From Candidatus Cloacimonadota bacterium (GTDB lineage Bacteria; Muiribacteriota; UBA6191), in NCBI GenBank assembly GCA_019454875.1, contig JACFNL010000029.1:1-36155 (forward strand): a stretch of DNA of 36,155 bases, given 5' to 3'. Below the pieces are notes generated by a model that did no database searches, was not told where the DNA came from, and was given only the letters and a program-made list of their open reading frames with translations. Shown here one piece after another: positions 1-9,666 of this stretch (the first letter of the stretch is position 1; each line of letters starts with the position of its first letter). Made by a program: the position numbers and the translations under genes.

Positions 1-1
1 A

Positions 2-2029
2 TTTGTTCCTGTAAGTGCCCCAAACACCAATTCCTGCAAACTCATTGAGGACAAAACAGACAGGGCAGCCGTAACCCTGATAAGCGTTGTCAGCAAGACG
101 GCAAAAGGCTGTGCCTGGCCAGTGGCCGAATGGATAGGGGCAGAAATTGCTCATTTGATACAAAATCAGGCCATTGTTCATAATCTGGATGGGAGCAGCA
201 GATCCCTTGGATATCAGGATATTGCGATTTTAGTGCCTTATCGCTCGGATGCATTTTATTTAAAAAGAGTTTTGACCGGTTTAAACATTCCCTATGCCAT
301 GTACAAGGAGGAGGGGCTTTATGCTACCGAGGAAAGCCTTCACCTTCAGATTGTTTTGGAGGCATTGTTAAGTCCGGAAGATTTCTCCTGTATGCGGGCA
401 GCTTTGTTAACCCCTTTGTTTGGATTAAACAGGGATGTGGTATTAAATCTCACCTCTTTGCCTCAGGGTCATTCCGTGAGGGAAAGGATGGAAACCTTAC
501 TGGAACTGGCCCAAAAGGGAAGGTTGTCTGCATTGTTGAAACTTCTTTTGGAAGAGGGGCCCTATGCAAAAGCATTTGAATGGGAAAGAGCATACACCAA
601 CTACCGGCAGATAACCGAGCAGCTTCTGGAGAGGCATGTAACCTATGGCTCCAGTGTTTCGGATCTATTAAGATACATAAAGTCCCTGCGCCATGAAGCT
701 ATGGAGTTATCACGGGATCAGAATCTTTTGCGGCTTCCGGGGGAAGAGGCCAGGGTTCAGATCATGACCATGCACATGAGTAAGGGCCTGCAATATCCAG
801 TAGTTTTTGTTGCTGGTGGTTATACCAGAAATCCATTTATATCTTCGGTGGTCTGTCACCCACCTAAAAAACAGGGTGGATTTGAACGGGTTTATATCCA
901 TAGACCCAATTCTGATAGTCCATATTATGATTTGATTACTGAGGAAATGGAGCAGGTACAGTTGCGCCTCCTCTATGTTGCTTTTACCAGGGCCCGTTAC
1001 AAGCTTTATCTGCCCTATTGGGTTTCTGAGGAAAAACAAAAAACCAGGGCCGGTTATCTGCTCTCTACCATAGCTCCTGCACTGCAGCAGTTAAAGCTTC
1101 AAAATCCTGCACTAGGAATTGAGATTTCAGAAGAGAAAAGGCCGGTTCTGACCATCAAAGAGCGACCTGCAGTAATACCCCAAAAAAAGGATAACAACCC
1201 ATTTTTACAGGGACAGGATGTCAGCCAGTGGAAGGTTGAAAGCGATTTTTCCCTGTATTCCCGTAAACTGGAAAGAAGAAGTTTTTCTGGGTTGGCCCGT
1301 ATGATGTATCCCGAAGAATATCAGTTTGGTCTTCACAGGCAGCCTGATGAGCCTAAAGAGCCAGTGAGCATTCAGTTAGCCAATGATTCTTTGTTACAAT
1401 CACTGCCCCGAGGAGCAGAATTTGGCAGTTTAATTCATGCCTTGATGGAGGTTCTGGATTTTGAAGAGACTCAAAAATCAGGAGTTTGTTCCTTCTTTTT
1501 GGATACAACTGTAGATCATCTGTTTACACGGCAGCAAATTGGACTTGAGTTTAAAGAATCTGTATTACAAATGCTTTATCAGGCCCTTTGGGTTCAGTTG
1601 CCTATGGTTGATACAAAGTTTAGGCTTATTGATTTGAAAAACTCTGAAACCCTAAGAGAAAAGGAGTTCTGGTTTACCCCAGTGGTAAAGTCTGGATTTG
1701 TTTTTGGTGCCCAGGACTTTTTGTTTCGTTGGCAGGGAAAATACTGGATTGTGGACTGGAAGAGTAACTGGCTGGAAGATTATTCCATTCATTCCTTAAA
1801 TCAGTGTATGGAAAGTTCTCATTATGACTTACAGGCCCGTATCTACGGAATTGCCCTGAGACGATGGTTAAAGATAGTTTTGGGTGATAGGGGGGATACT
1901 CAGTTTGGAGGAATTTTGTATCTTTTTTTACGAGGGATGAAAGCAGAAACCCTTGATGGAGTTTATTGTATAAGCAAAGACTCGCGGGACTGGGATGAAG
2001 AGGAAAATCTGTTGGAGGAAATTCTGTGA
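2..2029 (+). CDS. recB: RecB subunit of exonuclease V (3' part, 5' end outside window)
   Basis: The frame is open from base 2, so the gene is cut by the window edge; a GTG at 122 is internal and not the start. What is seen is the C-terminal half of a UvrD-family superfamily 1 helicase with a RecB-type nuclease tail. The helicase motif TMHMSKGLQYPVVF lies near 770-815 and motif VI, LLYVAFTRAR, near 967-996. The nuclease domain carries the VDWKSNW signature near 1750-1770, whose Asp and Lys belong to the metal-binding active site of RecB/AddA nucleases. A putative recD starts inside the last codons. RecBCD unwinds and degrades DNA from double-strand ends and loads RecA at Chi. A recC gene would be expected upstream. 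AddA is the alternative, but a following RecD favours RecB. Confidence 0.9.
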   Translation, partial: FVPVSAPNTNSCKLIEDKTDRAAVTLISVVSKTAKGCAWPVAEWIGAEIAHLIQNQAIVHNLDGSSRSLGYQDIAILVPYRSDAFYLKRVLTGLNIPYAMYKEEGLYATEESLHLQIVLEALLSPEDFSCMRAALLTPLFGLNRDVVLNLTSLPQGHSVRERMETLLELAQKGRLSALLKLLLEEGPYAKAFEWERAYTNYRQITEQLLERHVTYGSSVSDLLRYIKSLRHEAMELSRDQNLLRLPGEEARVQIMTMHMSKGLQYPVVFVAGGYTRNPFISSVVCHPPKKQGGFERVYIHRPNSDSPYYDLITEEMEQVQLRLLYVAFTRARYKLYLPYWVSEEKQKTRAGYLLSTIAPALQQLKLQNPALGIEISEEKRPVLTIKERPAVIPQKKDNNPFLQGQDVSQWKVESDFSLYSRKLERRSFSGLARMMYPEEYQFGLHRQPDEPKEPVSIQLANDSLLQSLPRGAEFGSLIHALMEVLDFEETQKSGVCSFFLDTTVDHLFTRQQIGLEFKESVLQMLYQALWVQLPMVDTKFRLIDLKNSETLREKEFWFTPVVKSGFVFGAQDFLFRWQGKYWIVDWKSNWLEDYSIHSLNQCMESSHYDLQARIYGIALRRWLKIVLGDRGDTQFGGILYLFLRGMKAETLDGVYCISKDSRDWDEEENLLEEIL

Positions 2030-3690
2030 GGGATATGCTGGCTGGGGATTATCTGGATCAGGCGGGCATAATCGCTTTGCAAACTATATCAGGATATATT
2101 GGGGACCCCTTATTGACAGAACTTTTGACACAAATGCATGAGGGAATGCGGGACGGCAGCCTGTTTATATTTGGAGAGGATTTATCTGAGGATACTTTAA
2201 ACAAGGTTCGTTTATCTGCCTGGTCCAATCTGATTGGCTTGCCTGGAGAATACAAACCAGTCATTTTTGATGGGACTCGCCTTTTTTTCCATAAATATTA
2301 TGAAAAAGAAACCAGTCTGCTTGAGTCATTAAAAAACCTGGCATCGCTTGAAGACAGACCAGCACCAAAAGATACCTTTGCCAGTTTAGAAAACCTAAAA
2401 CTTGATAAGGGGCAAAAAGACTGTGTACGAATGGCTCTTTTACGGCCATTTTTTGTGATGACTGGTGGGCCGGGCACTGGAAAAACCAGCACTATGGCCG
2501 AAATTCTGGCCCTTTGGCTTCAGTCGGGATTGCAGGCGGATTCTATTGCTTTAACGGCTCCTACAGGCAGGGCTTCTCAAAGAATGAAAGAAACCCTGGA
2601 AAATCATGTAGCCTTGCAGGGCAGAGAAACTGAAGACATCCAGATAGGCACAATCCACAGATTATTGGAATATTCTCCCAGAAAACATGAGTTTCGTTAT
2701 CATGCCGAGGAACCACTTCCCTTTTCCTTGATCATTGTGGATGAGGTTTCAATGGTGGATGTGGCTTTGATGCAGGCTCTACTGTCAGCAATAGATCCAC
2801 AAAAGACCAGACTGATTCTGATTGGGGATCGGGATCAGCTGCCCTCGGTCGAGGCCGGGGCGGTTCTGGCATCGATTCTCTCCTCACAGAATTCCAGAAT
2901 TTACAGTGGGAGTCTTTGCCATCTTAAAACTGTGTTTCGTTCCAAAGCCAATATTTTAAGGGTAGCCAATGGAATCAACAAGGGTCAGACTCCTGATCTG
3001 AATCCAGTGCAGATTCAGAAGTCCAAAGATTATCAAACTGAAGAAGATGTAGTGTGCCTGATCGAATCTAAAGATGAAAAGATCCTTTTGTCTTCCTTTT
3101 TTTCCTTCTGGTTCGCCCAATACATACCCCTTTGCCAAAAACTGAATCGGACTCTGGATGAATCGGAGTTTCTGCTGAACTCATTGTTTAGAGAGCTTGA
3201 GCAGAGCCGGGTGTTATGTATTCAAAAAGAAGGGAAACGGGGAGTTCACTATATCAATCAATATTTTTCTTATCTGGCAGGCCCGGAGTTTGATCCTGAT
3301 TACAATGCAGGTTCCTGGTTTCATGGGCAGCCAGTGCTGATATTAAGCAATCAGATCAGCCGCGAAATTTACAATGGGGATGTGGGAGTTATTTTAAGAG
3401 ATCCTGATGGAGAATTCAGGGTCTGGTTTCGTCGTGGAAAGCAGTTTCAGTGGTTCTGGTTGATGGACATGCCACAGATGCAGCCAGGTTTTTGTATTAC
3501 GGTTCATAAAAGCCAGGGCTCTGAGTTTGAAAACATTCTGGTGGTGTTACCCCAATCCGATCATCGGTTATTAAGTCGGGAAATTTTGTATACAGCCTTT
3601 ACCAGAGCAAAATCCAGGGTTTTTGTGGCTGGGGATGAAGAACTAATTCAAATAGCGTCCCGGCGCAGCCAGCACCGTCAGGTTCGTTAG
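2026..3690 (+). CDS. recD: RecD helicase subunit of exonuclease V
   Basis: This encodes a 554-residue superfamily 1B 5'-3' helicase, close to the length of RecD in RecBCD and shorter than RecD2. The Walker A motif GGPGTGKT is at residues 147-154 and the Walker B region LIIVDEVSMVD is near 234-244. Motif V (TVHKSQGSEF) is near 492-501 and motif VI (YTAFTRAKSRVFV) near 521-533. The N-terminal ~110 residues are the variable RecD N-domain that contacts RecBC. The proposed GTG start at 2026 overlaps the recB stop by 4 nt (GTGA), which suggests translational coupling; an ATG at 2035 is an alternative. The stop overlaps the 3' end of the convergent tautomerase-like gene by 4 nt. The product should act with RecB as the fast 5'-3' motor. 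Confidence 0.92.
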   Translation: MRDMLAGDYLDQAGIIALQTISGYIGDPLLTELLTQMHEGMRDGSLFIFGEDLSEDTLNKVRLSAWSNLIGLPGEYKPVIFDGTRLFFHKYYEKETSLLESLKNLASLEDRPAPKDTFASLENLKLDKGQKDCVRMALLRPFFVMTGGPGTGKTSTMAEILALWLQSGLQADSIALTAPTGRASQRMKETLENHVALQGRETEDIQIGTIHRLLEYSPRKHEFRYHAEEPLPFSLIIVDEVSMVDVALMQALLSAIDPQKTRLILIGDRDQLPSVEAGAVLASILSSQNSRIYSGSLCHLKTVFRSKANILRVANGINKGQTPDLNPVQIQKSKDYQTEEDVVCLIESKDEKILLSSFFSFWFAQYIPLCQKLNRTLDESEFLLNSLFRELEQSRVLCIQKEGKRGVHYINQYFSYLAGPEFDPDYNAGSWFHGQPVLILSNQISREIYNGDVGVILRDPDGEFRVWFRRGKQFQWFWLMDMPQMQPGFCITVHKSQGSEFENILVVLPQSDHRLLSREILYTAFTRAKSRVFVAGDEELIQIASRRSQHRQVR

Positions 3691-4082
3691 ACGGTTGGGT
3701 TCTGTCGTCGCAGGATTCCACCTGTCAGCACATGGCCGGATTGTAACTCCACATAGCTTGCAAAAACATTTCCAGACTCCAAACCAAGACTTAGTTCAAT
3801 GGACTCAGCACATCTTCTTAAACACTCGGCAATCTGCTCCCCTGTTCTTCCCACAAATGCACTGATTCTTAAAAGTGGTGGGTGAGAGTCTTTAGTTTGC
3901 AGAGGTATCGCAGAATCCTCGTGCATGTAACAGCCTGCTTCAATAGGGCGAAACACTACAAAAACAGCTTTAAGCGGAGCCTTTAATGAATCAGAGGCAA
4001 TGTGAGCTAGTTCTGAGAGAAGCTCCTGAAGTCTTTCCTGACCAATCCCCTGGGGAAGTGCCTGTAGTTCAATCATTGGCAT
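3687..4082 (-). CDS. Tautomerase-superfamily protein
   Basis: This is a 131-residue protein starting MPMIELQALP. After Met removal, Pro would be N-terminal, the catalytic base used throughout the tautomerase (4-oxalocrotonate tautomerase/MIF) superfamily. The length suits the longer CHMI/MIF-like members with two beta-alpha-beta units rather than the ~60-residue 4-OT type. The chain alternates strands and helices, with an Arg-rich C-terminus (ILRRQN). The substrate cannot be read from sequence. The start follows the stop of the upstream membrane-protein gene by 3 nt, with an AAGGAA ribosome site inside that gene, so the two form one transcription unit. The 3' end overlaps recD. The family call is inferred from the Pro start and overall fold pattern, not from a search. 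Confidence 0.55.
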   Translation of the reverse strand: MPMIELQALPQGIGQERLQELLSELAHIASDSLKAPLKAVFVVFRPIEAGCYMHEDSAIPLQTKDSHPPLLRISAFVGRTGEQIAECLRRCAESIELSLGLESGNVFASYVELQSGHVLTGGILRRQNPTV

Positions 4083-4085
4083 AGT

Positions 4086-4361
4086 CTATTCCTTCTTAGA
4101 AGACTTAAAATCTGGCCCTTCAAGCAGTTGATCCGCACTGCGTACATGCTCTAAAGAAATTCTCTCCAGTTCAATCTGTTTGTCTAAGGCCAGTTGCTTT
4201 TGCTTGTGATGGTATCCCAGTAGATATCGAACTCCACCTACAGAGGCTGCGATATAGGCAAGAGGGATTAAAGCCGCAGCAAAGGGGGACAGTAAAAAGG
4301 TCAGGGGTACAGAAAAAACGGCAACAATTGCCACAACTGCCACTATGTGTTTTCCGTTCAT
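4086..4361 (-). CDS. Small inner-membrane protein with two helices, unknown function
   Basis: This 91-residue protein has two adjacent hydrophobic segments, roughly residues 5-22 and 25-48. A charged amphipathic tail follows (HHKQKQLALDKQIELERISLEHVRSADQL) that is likely cytoplasmic and partly coiled coil. No catalytic motif is visible and I do not recognise a named family; similar layouts occur in small 'phage-shock-like' or 2TM accessory proteins, but that is only a resemblance. It is the first gene of a two-gene unit with the tautomerase-like protein. No Shine-Dalgarno precedes the ATG; instead a -10-like TAAAAT ends 6 nt before it, so the mRNA may be leaderless. Confidence 0.6.
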   Translation of the reverse strand: MNGKHIVAVVAIVAVFSVPLTFLLSPFAAALIPLAYIAASVGGVRYLLGYHHKQKQLALDKQIELERISLEHVRSADQLLEGPDFKSSKKE

Positions 4362-4367
4362 ATCACA

Positions 4368-4396
4368 ATTTTAACATAAATATGTGGGCCTGTGAT
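4368..4396 (-). promoter_or_regulatory. Putative promoter of the 4361-3687 unit, possibly leaderless
   Basis: On the minus strand, ATCACA (4396-4391), a 17-nt spacer and TAAAAT (4373-4368) match the -35/-10 consensus at 4 and 5 of 6 positions. The -10 ends 6 nt before the A of the ATG at 4361, so transcription would begin at or next to the start codon. This agrees with the lack of a ribosome-binding site. The assignment rests on consensus matching only. Confidence 0.35.
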
Positions 4397-4459
4397 GGAG
4401 GAATTGTTGTAATAGAATGATACACTTGTTTTTGTACCTATTGATAGAAGAAAGGGTTA

Positions 4460-4774
4460 ATGATGGCTGTTTACTGGATTTCGTTTCGCATTGATGCCAG
4501 AACTGTAAACGGATTTTCAGAACTTGAAAGGCATGATCGTCTGGTGAAGACCGTTGCTATGCTTTCGCGCATGGTCTGGGGCGATACCACGGCCTTTCTG
4601 GCTTTTGAATCCGACACGGACATTGATTCTATTGCCGAAGAATGTCGGGCTGTTATAAGTCCTGATTATGACTTGTTTCTGATATCCGCCATGAATGGTT
4701 CTGTTGCAAGAATCTGCGGAAACTATCGCGATCCGGACATTCATGATCTGATGGGCAACTGGAGACAGATATAG
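4460..4774 (+). CDS. 104-aa protein of unknown function, first gene before ppsA
   Basis: This compact soluble protein begins MMAVYWISFRID. Its pattern is strand, long helix (residues ~20-40), strand (TTAFLAFES), helix (IDSIAEECRAVI) and strand (YDLFLISAM), a ferredoxin-like alternation. I recall short bacterial proteins of similar pattern (ISFRI near the N-terminus, an FES-D-like centre, a DLM tail) that databases sometimes label 'SinR-like', but no function is established and I would not name it. A GAAAGGG site at 4451-4457 precedes the paired ATGs; with it so close to the first, the second ATG (4463) is equally possible. The gene ends 24 nt before ppsA on the same strand, so the two are probably co-transcribed. 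Confidence 0.65.
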   Translation: MMAVYWISFRIDARTVNGFSELERHDRLVKTVAMLSRMVWGDTTAFLAFESDTDIDSIAEECRAVISPDYDLFLISAMNGSVARICGNYRDPDIHDLMGNWRQI

Positions 4775-4798
4775 TCTGAATTACAACGGAGGAACAGG

Positions 4799-7222
4799 AT
4801 GCGTTACATTCGTTTTTTTCACGAAATCAGCAATCAGGATGTTCCCTTGGTGGGAGGAAAAAATGCTTCCATCGGCGAGATGTTTCAAAAACTGGTTCCT
4901 AAAGGTGTCAAGGTACCCAACGGCTTTGCAATCACAAGCGAAGCGTACTGGGATCTTCTGGACTCCTGTGGAATCCGTGAAGAAATTCAAAAGCTTCTGC
5001 ATGATGTTGATGTGACGGATCTGGATGTGCTTCAGGTTCGGGCCCGAAAAATCCGTGAGCTGATCTTTGAGACCCCGATTCCTAAGGATATGCGCGATGA
5101 AATCCTGGAAGCCTATAAAAAACTGTCGGAAGAGTATGGAATGGAGGAGGCTGATGTTGCCGTTCGTTCCTCGGCCACTGCGGAAGATCTGCCGGATGCA
5201 TCTTTTGCCGGACAGCAGGATACCTACCTGTCCATTCAGGGTGCGCCCAAACTGATTCATCATATTAAACGCTGCTTCGCTTCCCTGTTTACAGACAGAG
5301 CCGTTTCCTACCGACAAAGCCGAGGTTTTGATCACTTCAAGGTAGCCCTGTCTGTTGGGGTTCAGAAGATGGTTCGCTCGGATAAGGCCTGCTCTGGAGT
5401 CATGTTTTCTATTGATACGGAGACAGGATTTGATAAGGTGATTTTGATCACTTCTTCCTGGGGTCTGGGTGAGAATGTAGTGGGTGGTAATGTAATTCCA
5501 GATGAATTTTATGTGTTTAAGCCCACATTAAAGACAGGTTCCTTTCCTATCCTGAAGCGACAGCTTGGACATAAACATATCAAAATGGTCTATGCTCCTC
5601 CCGGTGCCGAAGAAGCTACGCGAAATATTCCCTGCAATCAGCAGGAAATGGAGACATTTTCTTTAGATGATCCGGAGGTTCTGGAATTAGCCCGTTATGC
5701 AGCCATAATTGAAGAGCATTATTCCCTGGAGGCTGGAACCTACAGGCCTATGGATATGGAATGGGCTCAGGATGGGGTCAGTGGAGATATTTTTATTGTG
5801 CAGGCCAGGCCGGAAACAGTGGTTTCCCAGGAGTTAAAAGGTGGAAAAAAGACCCGCATTGAAACCTATCGCCTCAAAGTAGCTCCTGAAAATCGTAAAA
5901 TCCTGTTAAAGGGCAAGGCGGTTGGTGGAAAGATTGGTTCAGGCAAGGTGCATATTATTGAAGATATTATGCATATGAATCAGTTTCAGGAAGGCGAGAT
6001 ACTGGTGACGGACAATACGGATCCAGATTGGGAACCTGCCATGAAGAAAGCCTCGGCTATTGTAACTAATCGCGGAGGCAGAACCTGTCACGCAGCGATT
6101 GTGGCCAGAGAAATTGGAGTTCCGGCGATTGTGGGTTCTATCAATGCAACAACGACCCTGGCCCACTCTCATGAGGTCACAGTATCCTGTGCAGAAGGTG
6201 AGGATGGTTTTGTCTATGACGAGGAACTCCCCTTTGAAATTGAAACGGTAGACTTAAGCAATCTTGAAACCCCAAAAACCAAACTGATGCTAAATGTCGG
6301 GGATCCGGAAAAAGCCTTTGGATTTGCCCAGCTTCCCAATATGGGAGTGGGTCTGGCCCGCATGGAGTTTATTATCAACAACCACATCAAGGCTCATCCC
6401 TTGGCTTTGATGGATATGTACAATGGCAAAACAGATGTTCAGGATCTGGATAAAATCCGCCCCCTGATTGCTGGTTACAGTTCCCCCCGTGATTTTTTCA
6501 TAAAAAAACTCGCGGAGGGGGTGGGAACAATTGTTGCTGCGTTTCACCCAAATCCAGTAATAGTGCGTACCAGTGACTTCAAGTCCAATGAGTATAAGCG
6601 CATGGTTGGCGGTGCAGCCTATGAACCTGATGAAGAAAATCCCATGATAGGGTACAGGGGAGCATCCCGTTATTATTCAACCCAGTACCGTCCAGCTTTT
6701 GAGTGGGAATGTCAGGCTCTTAGAATGGTTCATGATGAAATGGGACTGACTAACATGAAAATCATGATTCCATTTTTGCGTACCCCGGAAGAAGGGAAAA
6801 AAGTTCTGGAAATCATGCGTCATAATGGTTTGATTCAGGGAAAAAATGGCCTGGAAATTTACATCATGTGTGAGTTGCCTTCCAATGTTCTGTTAGCTGA
6901 TGAGTTTCTCAGGCTGTTTGATGGATTTTCCATAGGTTCCAACGATCTGACTCAGCTCACATTGGGAGTAGACAGGGACGGACAGCTTGTTACCCACATT
7001 TTTGATGAGAGAAATCCCGCAGTGAAAAAAATGTTAAAAATGGCTATCGAGGCATGCCATAAGCATAAAAAATATGTAGGGATCTGTGGTCAGGCCCCTT
7101 CGGATTACCCTGAGATGGCAGAATATCTGGTAAAACTGGGAATTACTTCCATATCCTTAAATCCAGATAGTATTCTTTCTACATGGCAGCATGTGCTTAA
7201 AGTGGAGAGTCGCGCAACTTAG
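4799..7222 (+). CDS. ppsA: Phosphoenolpyruvate synthase
   Basis: This 807-residue protein (E. coli PpsA is 792) converts pyruvate, ATP and water to phosphoenolpyruvate, AMP and phosphate, the gluconeogenic entry from pyruvate. The N-terminal ATP-grasp/PPDK_N domain starts at [12 protein letters not shown] and includes [20 protein letters not shown]. The central mobile domain holds the phosphorylated histidine in [18 protein letters not shown], His431. The C-terminal TIM barrel has the PEP-utilizer motifs ([17 protein letters not shown]) and the active-site cysteine loop [24 protein letters not shown] ribosome site precedes the ATG. The upstream 104-aa gene is 24 nt away. The stop overlaps the end of the convergent kinase gene, and no terminator hairpin separates them. 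Everything seen fits a functional enzyme. Confidence 0.97.
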   Translation: MRYIRFFHEISNQDVPLVGGKNASIGEMFQKLVPKGVKVPNGFAITSEAYWDLLDSCGIREEIQKLLHDVDVTDLDVLQVRARKIRELIFETPIPKDMRDEILEAYKKLSEEYGMEEADVAVRSSATAEDLPDASFAGQQDTYLSIQGAPKLIHHIKRCFASLFTDRAVSYRQSRGFDHFKVALSVGVQKMVRSDKACSGVMFSIDTETGFDKVILITSSWGLGENVVGGNVIPDEFYVFKPTLKTGSFPILKRQLGHKHIKMVYAPPGAEEATRNIPCNQQEMETFSLDDPEVLELARYAAIIEEHYSLEAGTYRPMDMEWAQDGVSGDIFIVQARPETVVSQELKGGKKTRIETYRLKVAPENRKILLKGKAVGGKIGSGKVHIIEDIMHMNQFQEGEILVTDNTDPDWEPAMKKASAIVTNRGGRTCHAAIVAREIGVPAIVGSINATTTLAHSHEVTVSCAEGEDGFVYDEELPFEIETVDLSNLETPKTKLMLNVGDPEKAFGFAQLPNMGVGLARMEFIINNHIKAHPLALMDMYNGKTDVQDLDKIRPLIAGYSSPRDFFIKKLAEGVGTIVAAFHPNPVIVRTSDFKSNEYKRMVGGAAYEPDEENPMIGYRGASRYYSTQYRPAFEWECQALRMVHDEMGLTNMKIMIPFLRTPEEGKKVLEIMRHNGLIQGKNGLEIYIMCELPSNVLLADEFLRLFDGFSIGSNDLTQLTLGVDRDGQLVTHIFDERNPAVKKMLKMAIEACHKHKKYVGICGQAPSDYPEMAEYLVKLGITSISLNPDSILSTWQHVLKVESRAT

Positions 7223-9666
7223 GTTTCGGGCTGGATTGGCAGGATGATAGTGAAGGTCGTGCCCTGTCCTACTGTTGAATCCACATCAATGGATCCCATC
7301 AAGGCTTTAATCTCAGCCATTACCGCATCCATTCCGATTCCCCGACCAGAGAGATCAGTTGTTACTTCCCGTGTGGAAAATCCAGGTAAAAAGATCAACA
7401 TCTGCTGATCCTGAATGGACATATTACTTAGCTGTTCCTTGGTCTTTAAGCCTTTTTTGAGAACAGATTGAACTACTCTTTCCGGACAAATGCCGGCACC
7501 ATCATCAGATACCTTCAGCATAATGCCATTTTCATTACCCAGAACTTCGATTTTAATAGTTCCATATGGATCTTTGCCAACAGAGTCCCGATACTCAGGG
7601 TCTTCGATCCCATGATCCACGGCATTGCGAAACAGGTGAACAAGGGATCGGATCAGCGGCTTGAAGCGATCCGGATCGACAAGCACGGGCTCACCTTCCA
7701 CACTAACAGGATGTACCAGCTTTCCACAGCGATCTGCCAGGCTTTCGACCAGGGCTGGGTATTGGGAAAGCATTGCCTGCAGGGGTTTGTGCACACAGGC
7801 CAGCAATTCATCGTGCAGTCTGGCATCTGAGTCTTTGACCTTGGCTAAAATTCTTTGCAGCAGCGCCTCACTGATTTGAATTCGCTTTTGTTCCCAATCA
7901 ACAGCATCCTTGAGGCTATCCTTAAGGACTCCTTTTAAGGTTTCCATTTTTTCAAGAACATTATCAAAGCTTTGATTCAGCTGCTGTGTGGGGATTGCTT
8001 CATTAGGAGGCGAGGTCCGGGTATCCTGCATCAGGGATTCCAGTTCATGCAAGGATTCGGTTAAATGTACAAAATCAAAGGCAGCAGCATGGCCCTTTAT
8101 GGTGTGAACCTTGCGAAAAAGCTCCACAATTTCATTTCGATCTGGAGCTTTTAACCAATGCTTCATATTGCTGGACATTACATCAAATTCTTCCAGAAAA
8201 GCACTGAACTCCTCCTTGGATTCCAGTACCTTCAGGATCATTCTGGCAAAAGCCTGCTCTTCCTTGACTCGCTTTTCCAGTCTTACTCTATCGGTAATAT
8301 TGGTTAAAATGGTCATCAACAGACGGGTATCACCAATTTTTAAAAGGCGATACTCCATGGAGCATATTTTTTCTCCGACTTTTAACTGGTTTGGGGCTAG
8401 TTCCTTGATAACATCAAAATCAATTTTGTCCTCAAAAGCATTGATGAGCCAGGAGCGAAAACCCTCTCTTTCAGCCTCATTGTCAAAAAAGAATTCGTCA
8501 ATCCGGCCACCACTACGAAACTGGTCTCCAAACAAATTCTGGCATTCCCGTGAAAATTCAGGCTGTATTACAAAATGACTGTCAAAGGACAAAAACCCTT
8601 GACCTGCATTGTCTAAAAGATTCTGGATGGAGGCAGTTTTCTCCTGAACCATATCTTCCAGTCTATGAATAAAATCTTCCAGTTTTCCCTGCGATGACAG
8701 CACTGCTTCCGACATTCGGTTAAAGGAGTGTGCCAACTCTCCGATTTCATCCTGTCTAGCCACAGTAAATACCTGGTTGAAGTCACCAGAAGCCATCTTG
8801 TCTGCACCTGATCTGAGAGCCATCAGTGGCTGAATCACAATTCTATAAATCATGGCAGACAGACCGCCAAAGCTTAAAATAAGAACAAGCAGGGCAACTT
8901 TTATGGATGTTTCTACACTTTTCCAGATAGGCCCCGTTACTTCATCTACAGGAATTTTTGCCCTCAAACTTCCGTAGGTGGAGTCTGGCAAAACCACTAT
9001 ATTTTCTGCTACAAAATAGTTTCCTTCTTCATGGAATGACTGTGGAGAAGTTGTGTCTGTGCGAAAAAATTCAGCGGATGGGTTTTGAAACTGGTACCGT
9101 CGTAACTCCTTGTCAAGAGACTTTCTGATTTCCGCAAACAAATCCGGATGGGTCTTGGCAAGAAGCCAGCCAATCAATTCTCCTTCAATATTTAACGGCA
9201 TAGCAAACTGGAAGGTTTGACTGTCGGCCAGAAATTGAGAGGATACGGTTTGTCCATTTCCTTTAACAAACAAAAACTGTGTTCTGATTTCCGAAGGGTT
9301 GGAGGACACAATCACCTGACCAGAATCATCTACTACCACCAGTTCAGGAAATGCGGGCTCTCCATCAGCCTCTAACGCTCTTAAACTGTACTCAGTCAGA
9401 GTTGTTTGACTTTCCTCCATGCTGTTAAGCATCAACCCGAAACGAATTTTGTCCCCAACTTCCCTCATGCCCTCCAGTAACGAAACAAGCCGGTTAAGTT
9501 TTTGTTGGGCCAGATTGTTTTGCTTTTCAAGAATCAATTCAATTCTAGCTTGAGAGGAGGATAAAGCATCAGCCTTGAGTCGACTGACAAAATACCCTCC
9601 CAGGGACAGGCATAGAGCAAGCATTCCCACAAAAGTGAGAGCTAAAAGTTTGGCACGAATACTCAT
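7219..9666 (-). CDS. Membrane CheA-type hybrid kinase (sensor-HAMP-PAS-HPt-HATPase)
   Basis: This 815-residue protein has a transmembrane helix at ~8-28, a periplasmic sensor region (~30-250), a second helix at ~252-275, and a HAMP domain ([21 protein letters not shown]...[13 protein letters not shown]). A short coiled coil and a PAS-like domain (~345-465) follow. The HPt domain has the phospho-acceptor in [12 protein letters not shown], His521. The CheA-style ATPase has N-box [12 protein letters not shown] (~678-689), G1 SDDGAGI (~719-725) and GRGIGMDAV (~770-778). It ends right after the ATPase domain, without a CheW-like domain, so it is probably not coupled to chemoreceptors. It should autophosphorylate on the HPt histidine and pass phosphate to a response regulator that is not in this window. 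Its ATG overlaps the receptor stop by 1 nt (TGATG), so it is translationally coupled to the TonB-dependent receptor. Confidence 0.9.
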   Translation of the reverse strand: MSIRAKLLALTFVGMLALCLSLGGYFVSRLKADALSSSQARIELILEKQNNLAQQKLNRLVSLLEGMREVGDKIRFGLMLNSMEESQTTLTEYSLRALEADGEPAFPELVVVDDSGQVIVSSNPSEIRTQFLFVKGNGQTVSSQFLADSQTFQFAMPLNIEGELIGWLLAKTHPDLFAEIRKSLDKELRRYQFQNPSAEFFRTDTTSPQSFHEEGNYFVAENIVVLPDSTYGSLRAKIPVDEVTGPIWKSVETSIKVALLVLILSFGGLSAMIYRIVIQPLMALRSGADKMASGDFNQVFTVARQDEIGELAHSFNRMSEAVLSSQGKLEDFIHRLEDMVQEKTASIQNLLDNAGQGFLSFDSHFVIQPEFSRECQNLFGDQFRSGGRIDEFFFDNEAEREGFRSWLINAFEDKIDFDVIKELAPNQLKVGEKICSMEYRLLKIGDTRLLMTILTNITDRVRLEKRVKEEQAFARMILKVLESKEEFSAFLEEFDVMSSNMKHWLKAPDRNEIVELFRKVHTIKGHAAAFDFVHLTESLHELESLMQDTRTSPPNEAIPTQQLNQSFDNVLEKMETLKGVLKDSLKDAVDWEQKRIQISEALLQRILAKVKDSDARLHDELLACVHKPLQAMLSQYPALVESLADRCGKLVHPVSVEGEPVLVDPDRFKPLIRSLVHLFRNAVDHGIEDPEYRDSVGKDPYGTIKIEVLGNENGIMLKVSDDGAGICPERVVQSVLKKGLKTKEQLSNMSIQDQQMLIFLPGFSTREVTTDLSGRGIGMDAVMAEIKALMGSIDVDSTVGQGTTFTIILPIQPET

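Noticed and set aside
4460-4774. The 104-aa protein as a Cas2 homologue (ferredoxin-like fold, similar length)
   Set aside because: No Cas gene or repeat array is nearby and the N-terminal catalytic Asp context of Cas2 is not convincing.
8111-8578. 155-codon plus-strand frame inside the kinase gene
   Set aside because: It is a serine-rich shadow of the PAS/HPt region, which is clearly coding on the other strand.
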